A DNA stretch of 61,408 nucleotides from Paenibacillus sp. Its GTDB lineage: Bacteria; Bacillota; Bacilli; Paenibacillales; Paenibacillaceae. A program made the position numbers and the translations under genes. Location of the stretch: assembly GCA_031254035.1 (NCBI GenBank), contig JAIRVF010000049.1, positions 1 to 61,408 of the forward strand. Reading direction: 5' to 3'. Of this stretch, positions 16,080 to 22,749 are shown one piece after another (the stretch's first letter is position 1; each line of letters begins with the position of its first letter). The notes beneath the pieces were generated by a model. That model was not told the origin of the DNA and searched no databases. It saw only the letters and a list, made by a program, of their open reading frames with translations.

Positions 16080-16394
16080 ATGACAAGAAGAATAAATAAA
16101 ACCAAGATTGCACCAGTATTGGTGAACATTCCGCCACACGATGAACAAGAACAAGAACAAGAACAAGAACAAGATGCTCCAAAGCCGTCCATTATCACTT
16201 CACCTCCCAAATTAGAGATACCACATCATATCGATATTCGTCTAAATTGCTTGGGCGTATATAACATAATTTTCGATTTAGGAAAAAAGAATCTTCTTCT
16301 GGTTCAGGACATGCATTTTATAAATTTTACAACATACTGTGAATTACTCCTAGGAAAAGGGGTACATAACATTGGAAAGGGAGGATTAAAGTGA
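16080..16394 (+). CDS. Small hypothetical protein with Glu-Gln repeat
   Basis: A 104-residue protein of unknown function, MTRRINKTKIAPVLVNIPPH at the start. CCCGGAG lies four bases before the ATG. Residues 22-31 are an alternating Glu-Gln run encoded by five exact GAACAA units. The second half is more hydrophobic (IRLNCLGVYNIIFDLGKKN, LLLVQD) without a clear membrane segment. The stop overlaps the start of the downstream methyltransferase gene by four bases, which argues that it is a real, co-translated gene. It does not look like a RiPP precursor, as Cys/Ser/Thr are sparse. Confidence 0.5.
   Translation: MTRRINKTKIAPVLVNIPPHDEQEQEQEQEQDAPKPSIITSPPKLEIPHHIDIRLNCLGVYNIIFDLGKKNLLLVQDMHFINFTTYCELLLGKGVHNIGKGGLK
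16143..16172. repeat. (GAACAA)5 microsatellite inside a coding region
   Basis: Five exact tandem hexanucleotides. Gain or loss of units keeps the frame and changes only the length of the Glu-Gln run. Confidence 0.9.
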
Positions 16395-17104
16395 ACTACC
16401 TCGAGATATTGGAGAAATTAGGGGTATCAGGGGCCCATCCTGGGGGTTTTAAAGCAACTAAAAAATGGGTAGAGTCACTTGGATTATCCCTTGGTTCTAA
16501 GATTCTGGAAGTCGGATGCGGGACGGGCGAAAGTGCTTGTTATCTTGCCACAAGAGGGTATCGTGTCAGCGCCCTGGACAATAGCCCCCGAATGTTGCAA
16601 ATAGCAGAGAGAAGGGCTCAAGAGGAAGGAGTGACCATTGATTGGGTATCGGGAAGCGCGGAATCGATCCCTTTCCCTTCAAATTTTTTTGATGTTGTTT
16701 TTGCGGAATCGGTCACGATTTTCACCGACGCTCCAAGAGCTCTCCATGAATATTTCAGGGTGTTGAAACCAAGTGGTATGCTTATCGATAATGAAATGAC
16801 AATCATTGATGATCTTCCACTAGCAGAGGTTGGAAAAATAACGGATTTTATGAATTTAGACAGGCTTTACAAAGTGGGTGATTTTTCAATTTTACTGCAA
16901 AATGCTGGCTTTCAAGTTAAGCAACCAATAGAAACAAGGAAAATAGGGGATCTTATCGCAAATGTGGAAGAACAAAAAGTTGAAGATGCTTCGTTGTACT
17001 TTGATTATGAAATTTCGAAAGGAATAGAGACCTATATGAAATTGATGGTAGATAACTTGGATTGCTTAGGAAGCAGTTTGTTTATTGCAGAGAAAAAGCA
17101 GTAA
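16391..17104 (+). CDS. Class I SAM-dependent methyltransferase
   Basis: A 237-residue enzyme with the SAM-binding motif I ILEVGCGTGESACYLA (about residues 38-53), the acidic end of beta-2 (SALDNSP), motif at GSAESIPFPSNFFDVVF and post-motif YFRVLKPSGMLIDNE. This is the Methyltransf_11 type (UbiE/COQ5-like small-molecule methylase). The start is a GTG overlapping the stop of the small upstream gene, with GGAGG ten bases before. It converges on the azole-peptide cluster on the minus strand, so involvement in that pathway is possible but not shown. Substrate unknown. Confidence 0.85.
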   Translation: MNYLEILEKLGVSGAHPGGFKATKKWVESLGLSLGSKILEVGCGTGESACYLATRGYRVSALDNSPRMLQIAERRAQEEGVTIDWVSGSAESIPFPSNFFDVVFAESVTIFTDAPRALHEYFRVLKPSGMLIDNEMTIIDDLPLAEVGKITDFMNLDRLYKVGDFSILLQNAGFQVKQPIETRKIGDLIANVEEQKVEDASLYFDYEISKGIETYMKLMVDNLDCLGSSLFIAEKKQ

Positions 17105-17117
17105 CCCTGGTGGTTTC

Positions 17118-19067
17118 TTATAAAAAGGGATGTGGGTAAGGGTTCAATTCTTTCTGCGTAAGCCTCTCTGTCCTGAATCCGAGTTCCATCGGAACTCGAA
17201 GAACTCGGTCCAAACCAGTAAGTCTTGTTAAATCATAACCAAATGTCATTGGCAGCATTCCGGGTACTAATACTTTTACACAATGTAGCCCCTTGAGCGC
17301 AATTTCTGGCGACGTTTGATCGATAACAATCACATCGAGCCCCTGTTTTAGAAGTTTCATGACAAGATCATTCATTTCGTCCACCATATTATCATGTATT
17401 TCCGCAGGGCGGATGGGATGATTGGCGAGAGGCTCAGAAGTTTTGCGATCAAGCAAAAATGATAACCGATTTTCGGCTTGAGGTAAGCTGTAAAGAAGAG
17501 AGTGCTCCTCCATTTCTTGCACCTTGTGCGGATCATGAAGCATTTCAACTAACTCTTTATGGTTTTTCATATAGCCTGCTTCTACCCTTGGAATGGCGAC
17601 GGCTAACTCAAATATGGCACTTTTCGCTGCCCGATAAATATCTTTATGTGCTCCAGCCGAGCAGAGAAGGTTAGCTTTCCCTTTGGCTTTGTTTTTGGCA
17701 ATAGCCCAGACGCTAGGAATTCCATGTTCCATAGTTGAGTTAAACAAGTGTACCTCGTAGCCGGCAATTCTGCTCATTCGCTCCATCATGAGACGCAAGT
17801 ACTTATCATTGGAGCCTTTAAGTTCAAGGAAGGGAAGCGGCAGCTGACCGTACCAAGTTATCAAAAATGAATCTCGTTCGACGTTTTCCAGAATGCCATA
17901 AAAAATCGCCTCGGCTAAACTGCCTCCTATTGCACATCCGTTCGAAAACTCATGAACAAAACCCGAACCTCCGCTATAATAGGCAAGTTGTTCCGGCACA
18001 AGAATGGGACATTTCTTTGAAAAAGAATATCCCCAGACCCAAGCAATTGGGAGATTGGCATCAAAAGGCTCATACAGCATGTCAGGATTCGAGTACTGTT
18101 CCTCCGAATAAACACCTACCGAAACAGGATCCATGGCGAGATCCCCCAGTTCGTTGAAACTGGAGAAAACAGATGTCTTCTTGCCGCGCGGAGACATGCC
18201 GCATAAACGCTCCAGCCCCTCAAGCACGGCAATAGTTTCACTGAATTTAAAGGAAAATGATCGTCCTCCGGCTACTTCATCTCCAAATGATGACGGCAAT
18301 GAGATGCCAGCATCGGCAAATATGGTATTCATTGCGTGTATCTTACGGTTAAACAGACCTGTTTTATCGCTGAAATATGTTTCCATAAGTCCTTTTTCCA
18401 GTTCATCTGTCGGAACGCAGCGATAACTATTTAAATCAACCTTTTTGCTTGCATGAAAATCGGGTACAGCGGCTTGTTGTGTGTCTTCTGGCAATCGCCC
18501 GCAAATTTCACAGGTAGGATTGGGAAGGAACCGGTGTCTTTCGCATTCCAATGTATGCATGTTCACGACATAAATATGTTCTTTCAAACGGGGGACTCGT
18601 TCTTGCATAAACCTGTGAGTTTCTTCCGAGACAAGACAAGCGATATGCCTTATTTCGCTATCTCGCAGGGTTTGATCCCTTACGATTTTTCCATGGAGAA
18701 GAAAACTCATTTGGGAATTGAGAATCTCCTCCCTTTCCCGTCCCGCAGTAACAAGTCTATAGTCAGCACATTGGGAGCATCCTTGAACTCCTGGATATAT
18801 AAGCGGCCCAACTACCGCCTCTGTATGCATTATAAAACTACATAACCATGCAATGCCTGATTGCCGCATAAGTTTCTCTGCCTTTAGCAGCAATTCCGGC
18901 TGCCAATCATCTTGCAAGACTAATGCAAATCTAACCTTTGGCAGTTCTGAGGGGATCTCCTCTTTCCTACAGACAGAATAAATGCCTTGTACTTGTTTGT
19001 GCACAAAATCAGCCAGCTTCCCGGCTCCAATAATTGCTACCGTATTTTGAAGAATATCAGCATTCAT
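17118..19067 (-). CDS. Fused TOMM cyclodehydratase (E1-like/leader-binding + YcaO)
   Basis: About 649 residues from the ATG at 19067 (MNADILQNTVAIIGAG), chosen because GGGGAGG is seven bases upstream; it overlaps the preceding gene by 11 bases. The N-terminal ~240 residues are a SagC-like E1 partner with two zinc-type Cys pairs, CSQC and CEIC. The rest is a YcaO domain: FSETIAVLEGLERL and EAIFYGILENVERDSF hold the ATP/Mg Glu residues, and the C-terminus carries PxPxP (NPYPHPFL), the mark of azoline-forming YcaO enzymes. It should convert Cys/Ser/Thr of a precursor peptide to azolines using ATP. Cytoplasmic. The partner genes follow the heterocycloanthracin-type arrangement. No precursor gene is adjacent. 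Confidence 0.88.
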   Translation of the reverse strand: MNADILQNTVAIIGAGKLADFVHKQVQGIYSVCRKEEIPSELPKVRFALVLQDDWQPELLLKAEKLMRQSGIAWLCSFIMHTEAVVGPLIYPGVQGCSQCADYRLVTAGREREEILNSQMSFLLHGKIVRDQTLRDSEIRHIACLVSEETHRFMQERVPRLKEHIYVVNMHTLECERHRFLPNPTCEICGRLPEDTQQAAVPDFHASKKVDLNSYRCVPTDELEKGLMETYFSDKTGLFNRKIHAMNTIFADAGISLPSSFGDEVAGGRSFSFKFSETIAVLEGLERLCGMSPRGKKTSVFSSFNELGDLAMDPVSVGVYSEEQYSNPDMLYEPFDANLPIAWVWGYSFSKKCPILVPEQLAYYSGGSGFVHEFSNGCAIGGSLAEAIFYGILENVERDSFLITWYGQLPLPFLELKGSNDKYLRLMMERMSRIAGYEVHLFNSTMEHGIPSVWAIAKNKAKGKANLLCSAGAHKDIYRAAKSAIFELAVAIPRVEAGYMKNHKELVEMLHDPHKVQEMEEHSLLYSLPQAENRLSFLLDRKTSEPLANHPIRPAEIHDNMVDEMNDLVMKLLKQGLDVIVIDQTSPEIALKGLHCVKVLVPGMLPMTFGYDLTRLTGLDRVLRVPMELGFRTERLTQKELNPYPHPFL

Positions 19068-20571
19068 TTTGCATCCTCCCCTCAATCCGAACCCCATAAA
19101 CGATCAGCTCATTTAAAAAAGAGTCCATTTCGGATAAATCTGCGATCATCATGTTGTGATTTTTCCGTAACTCGGAAAGTAGTACGTCAACATCCTCCTG
19201 CTGATACACAGCACTTTTCGTCGGGAATTCCATTTGTCGCACATCTCCAACATGTAGAGAAGGGGCGGTTTTCAGTTCTCTATTTGGCAAACGATAACCG
19301 GTTTGCAAATAAGTAAGGGCTTCAGATAAAGCCCTGCGCAGTGCAAAGGTCGGATTCAAATCCGTGGCATAAAACCAATCATTCCGTGACCTAACCCAAA
19401 TCATTGGAACAAAAGGATTCAGGTACTCGCTATATCCCAACATGAAATCCTCTGATAAAATTTCCAGACACTTCATATAGTACTGACAGCGACTGTCATC
19501 GACCTGATTAGAAGCTAATGGTGCAATCTCAGGATTGTTGTAAATAAACGTATTGTCGCACTCATTTTGAAGAAAAGCCTGCAATCCTCGGCCTAAAGCT
19601 TCGGCTCCCGTTGTTCCGATCCCTACATATGTATGCTTGAATTGAAAAGGTTGGATTAGTCTGCCCACATATTCTTGAAGTCCTAATAAACCGGCTTCCC
19701 TTCTGGCTTCGAGATGATCCTTACCTGCGCAGATCATGGCAGGCAGGAGTTCGGAGGGACCTTCGGAAAGGGGGTCAGACATTTGAAAACCGCAAACGGA
19801 TAGAGGAATCTGCTCTAGGTGGCTCTCTTCAAGGGAGTGGAATATTCCCGTGTGAGGGGACACCAGTTGAGATAAATAGTCTTGCAGCGATGGATCATCA
19901 TTGATTTTGTTTAGCAGTTGCAGATGGACTGTGGTAGAAGAAGACCAAGCCGGAAAGGGTAAGGGGGGCGACACCAATGGATGTCTAAGCAGAGAGTGTA
20001 TTCTCCCCTCCAATGTTTCACTGTTCATGATATATATTCCGTTTTGTAAGGGAACCTCGTTTGTTTCTATCAAAAGTCCAGCGTAATGCGCCATAAGGCC
20101 CGACATCATGGTTACAACCTCTGGTGAAGTGGAAAAGGATTGATTATTGTAAACATGAAGACGGCGCCATGCTGATTCCCAGCATGCATCTGTATCATTG
20201 ACGGCAATCGGGCCGAGAAATCCATTGCCGTTGGTAAATGTTAAAGGTATTAGAGTCTTCTTGTCTTCCAAGCAGCATTTTAAAATTTCCCGGTAACGGA
20301 TCAGTTCATTTGTTTCGGCAGCATATAGAATCAGCTCAAAAGGCTGAATCAATTCCCTCCAAGTCATCCCCCCCTTATTTCTAAGAGCTACGGTGCTATG
20401 GGCCGACATTTGATTGCTCAGCCCAATAGCACGTGTAGAAGCTTCGGAACAATCCTGTATTTCTTCATCCAAGATGGTCATTGAAAATTGGGGAAAGTGT
20501 GACGATTCAACCAAAGCTGGAATCAGAAACTGAAGAACAGAAGCATTTCCTATCACCAGCATTTTTAGCAT
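19057..20571 (-). CDS. Putative thiazole-containing bacteriocin maturation protein (ThiF-like)
   Basis: About 504 residues from the ATG of MLKMLVIGNASVLQF; GGAGGGAG lies nine bases upstream, better than an ATG 11 codons earlier. The N-terminus resembles a degenerate Rossmann/E1 fold (VIGNASVLQFLIPAL) and the body matches the type annotated as ThiF-like maturation protein in Bacillus heterocycloanthracin clusters. No adenylation-type Cys cluster is visible, so it probably helps leader binding or enzyme assembly and not ATP chemistry; this is inference. It sits directly in front of, and overlaps, the YcaO gene, so the two are co-translated. Confidence 0.75.
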   Translation of the reverse strand: MLKMLVIGNASVLQFLIPALVESSHFPQFSMTILDEEIQDCSEASTRAIGLSNQMSAHSTVALRNKGGMTWRELIQPFELILYAAETNELIRYREILKCCLEDKKTLIPLTFTNGNGFLGPIAVNDTDACWESAWRRLHVYNNQSFSTSPEVVTMMSGLMAHYAGLLIETNEVPLQNGIYIMNSETLEGRIHSLLRHPLVSPPLPFPAWSSSTTVHLQLLNKINDDPSLQDYLSQLVSPHTGIFHSLEESHLEQIPLSVCGFQMSDPLSEGPSELLPAMICAGKDHLEARREAGLLGLQEYVGRLIQPFQFKHTYVGIGTTGAEALGRGLQAFLQNECDNTFIYNNPEIAPLASNQVDDSRCQYYMKCLEILSEDFMLGYSEYLNPFVPMIWVRSRNDWFYATDLNPTFALRRALSEALTYLQTGYRLPNRELKTAPSLHVGDVRQMEFPTKSAVYQQEDVDVLLSELRKNHNMMIADLSEMDSFLNELIVYGVRIEGRMQNEC

Positions 20572-20642
20572 ATCGGTATTCTCCCTCCAAAAATTTAAAC
20601 CCATGTTTAATTCATACGTGTAGGCAGTAAGTTAAATGCATG

Positions 20643-21260
20643 TCATGAATTTAAATTAAACCCTTGCATAATGAGATTCCAATGATAGTCTGAGCCTCTC
20701 CAATCCCTGCCTGATGGAATTGTGACGGAAGAAACGCGCTGCAATCCCCAATCTTCATAAATAATGCCCTTTCCCGGCTGATTGTGGAGATTAACGATGA
20801 GCATCCTGAAATCTCTGTGCGAAATGTCAGATAAAACTTGTTCTAGGAGCCGCGCCTCCGAGCTTGAGGTGTGTGTACGTACGAAACAAACGGGGCCGGT
20901 TTTTATCGTTTTTAAAAATCTGGATATTCTACGGTCGACTTGCTCTTTAAACTGGGGGTACAGTTGGTTGATATGATAAGGAACGGGAAAATCATGATAC
21001 GAATCTACCTGGTATACCAAATCACGTAAAACATAATGACGATCGACCATGTTTATAAGATGCAAATGATTTAATTCCATAAATCCATTGAACCTTGTCT
21101 TGAGAAGATGGGTAAGTTTCGGGGTAGAAGAGGAAGTAAACCAATCAAGTGGGCCACTAAATCTGCGGAGTCCCAATCTTCTTAACTGATGCGCAGTCTG
21201 GCACATTTCTCCAAGGCTGATAAAGGCATGGTAAGTTCCTCTGTTTTGATTCCAATCCAA
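20643..21260 (-). CDS. DUF1796 putative papain-like cysteine peptidase
   Basis: A 205-residue protein starting at TTG (21260), with GAGGTGA eight bases upstream. The opening FISLGEMCQTAHQLRRLGLR and then FSGPLDWF is the signature of DUF1796, a family predicted to be papain-like: the Cys of GEMC would be the nucleophile, and His/Asp come from later blocks (SGRDWRGSDYHWN at the end). It is the first gene of the minus-strand azole-peptide cluster. A protease there might remove the leader from the modified peptide, which is an inference from context. Ends about 70 bp before the ThiF-like gene. Confidence 0.75.
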   Translation of the reverse strand: MDWNQNRGTYHAFISLGEMCQTAHQLRRLGLRRFSGPLDWFTSSSTPKLTHLLKTRFNGFMELNHLHLINMVDRHYVLRDLVYQVDSYHDFPVPYHINQLYPQFKEQVDRRISRFLKTIKTGPVCFVRTHTSSSEARLLEQVLSDISHRDFRMLIVNLHNQPGKGIIYEDWGLQRVSSVTIPSGRDWRGSDYHWNLIMQGFNLNS

Positions 21261-21467
21261 AGATCTTCACCTCAAATTTATAAAATTGGGCGAATACACG
21301 CGAAATACATAGCATTTTCCCTATTCTTTTCCTTATTGTATGGGTATTTAGGAATTTAGCCTGTTCAAATGCCTAGATGATAATTTTTCGCTACGCCAAA
21401 AAAAACGGCGAATATCCAAACCGTTTTATAGATACGTTCATACGTTGTATGAAAGGGAGGTGTAGTC

Positions 21468-21830
21468 ATGCAATTGCTCGCGCAGTATCCAGTTTCTGCT
21501 GATATTTGTGATAATTATAAAGGCCGTCCTGTCATGGCCATGTTAGTTAACGGAGAAATGGTATGTGGAGTCATTGATCGGATTCATGATGGTCATCTTG
21601 TCATGAGGCCTGTCAATAACGTACCTACTGCAGCCATTTCAAGCCTGAAAAAATCTATGAAAGAATCAAAAGGGTTGGAAAAGGTTCGTACTAAAGCATA
21701 TAACGGATACGATGGGACACCTTATAATGTTGGATACGGTTACGGAAACTATGGATGGGGTGCTGGTTGGTGGTGGATACTTCCGCTCTTCGTTCTGACC
21801 GCCCTTGTGGCGTTTCCTTTTTTCTGGTAA
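21468..21830 (+). CDS. Small Gly/Tyr/Trp-rich protein with hydrophobic tail
   Basis: A 120-residue protein preceded by GGGAGG (seven bases before the ATG). Residues 1-60 look like a small beta-rich domain (GRPVMAMLVNGEMVCGVIDR, then IHDGHLVMRPV) resembling an SH3/LSM-like fold. A Gly/Tyr-rich linker (YNVGYGYGNYGWGAGWWW) leads to a C-terminal hydrophobic segment ILPLFVLTALVAFPFFW that should anchor it in a membrane. Such proteins recur in spore formers, but I cannot name the family. It is divergent from the azole-peptide cluster with about 200 bp between. It is followed by a clear terminator, so it is a single gene. Confidence 0.7.
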   Translation: MQLLAQYPVSADICDNYKGRPVMAMLVNGEMVCGVIDRIHDGHLVMRPVNNVPTAAISSLKKSMKESKGLEKVRTKAYNGYDGTPYNVGYGYGNYGWGAGWWWILPLFVLTALVAFPFFW

Positions 21831-21849
21831 AGGGTGTGCAGAAAAGGCA

Positions 21850-21900
21850 AAAAAGCCTTAGCCCGTGTGGAAGTACGAGCTAAGGCAGTTTAATCTTTTT
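21850..21900 (+). terminator. Intrinsic terminator
   Basis: GCCTTAGC pairs with GCTAAGGC (loop region also partly paired, CGTG/TACG), flanked by AAAAAA and by a T-rich tail ending CTTTTT. It lies between two convergent genes and may serve both. Confidence 0.75.
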
Positions 21901-21955
21901 ACTTTATGCTATTGTCTACTTGAGGGGTAGTTCAGATCCGGAGGCTCTTTTGCAA

Positions 21956-22408
21956 TTATTTAGCTGTTTTAAATCCATCGCGGATCTCTTTGTACGTATC
22001 CGGAGCCGTGTTCTGTAGACTAAAATGCATGTAAACTTTATTTTCGGTAGTCAGCACGATCATTTCTTTATCGTCTGCCGATTGAATGAGTACTAATGAT
22101 CCTTTTGTTTCTCCATCATCATATGGTATAGATTCTGCAACCTTCGGATCCTTCAGCTTCTGGTCTTCCGAAGCCCCTGACTTAGCCCAAACGCGTGATT
22201 TGCCTTGCAAATCGGGGTGTATATTCTCATCAACAAACTTCTCTCTGTCCGCTTTCTTTGTTCCATTGTAGTAGTCCGTGACATAGGATAATGCCAGTTT
22301 CTCATCCGCAGATCGATCCTGCGAATCCGCAGCCTTATTACTTGAGCATCCAGATAGTATAATTACTGCGGCGAATAAAATAGATAGAATTTTTGTAAAG
22401 TTCTTCAT
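21956..22408 (-). CDS. Small secreted lipoprotein of unknown function
   Basis: A 150-residue lipoprotein: signal peptide MKNFTKILSILFAAVIILSG with lipobox LSGC (Cys near residue 21), a Ser/Asp-rich linker, then a mixed domain of about 110 residues (ALSYVTDYYNGTKKADREKF, GSLVLIQSADDKEMIVLT). AGGGGG precedes the ATG. It should be anchored to the outer face of the membrane. No family recognised. The -10-like TATAAT and a palindrome lie just upstream. Confidence 0.75.
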   Translation of the reverse strand: MKNFTKILSILFAAVIILSGCSSNKAADSQDRSADEKLALSYVTDYYNGTKKADREKFVDENIHPDLQGKSRVWAKSGASEDQKLKDPKVAESIPYDDGETKGSLVLIQSADDKEMIVLTTENKVYMHFSLQNTAPDTYKEIRDGFKTAK

Positions 22409-22425
22409 GTTTTCCCCCTAGGAAT

Positions 22426-22444
22426 ATTATATGTACTTGTACAT
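22426..22444 (-). promoter_or_regulatory. -10 box and ATGTAC palindrome before the lipoprotein gene
   Basis: On the minus strand TATAAT lies at 22431-22426. The palindrome ATGTAC-TT-GTACAT (22431-22444) overlaps its upstream edge, in the promoter spacer. No good -35 box is present, so an activator or repressor may bind the palindrome. Confidence 0.4.
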
Positions 22445-22749
22445 TTGCTAGTTTATCAGGGGTAGGAAGGGTTTGGTAGTAAAGTTCAGGAGGTTTTAAT
22501 TAATTAAGTATTATTTTGTAAAAAATGATAGATATGATAGATTTGGGTATGGCCGCTCATAGGGCGGTTTTTTTCATGGAAATACGACGAGAACATTGGT
22601 GGTGCTTATAAAAAGCTATTGGATTTGGATGGAGAATAAAAGCGGATAAATGTGACGAATTAAGGAAAATTAAATTTAGTTTAGGTATTTTTGAAACTTC
22701 GTTATTTTGTAGTAAGTTAAATGAAGCCTATATTTTAAAAAGGAGTTCC
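22445..22749. other. Intergenic region with one hairpin
   Basis: About 305 bp, AT-rich. The only structure seen is CCGC-TCATAGG-GCGG followed by TTTTTTT (22553-22577, plus strand), which resembles a terminator, but no plus-strand gene ends nearby. A long A/T-rich stretch then precedes the AraC-GH39 gene. Confidence 0.5.

Noticed and set aside
16080..16394. Small protein as possible RiPP precursor of the YcaO cluster
   Set aside because: Few Cys/Ser/Thr residues, no leader-core structure, opposite strand and coupling to a methyltransferase gene; kept as hypothetical only.
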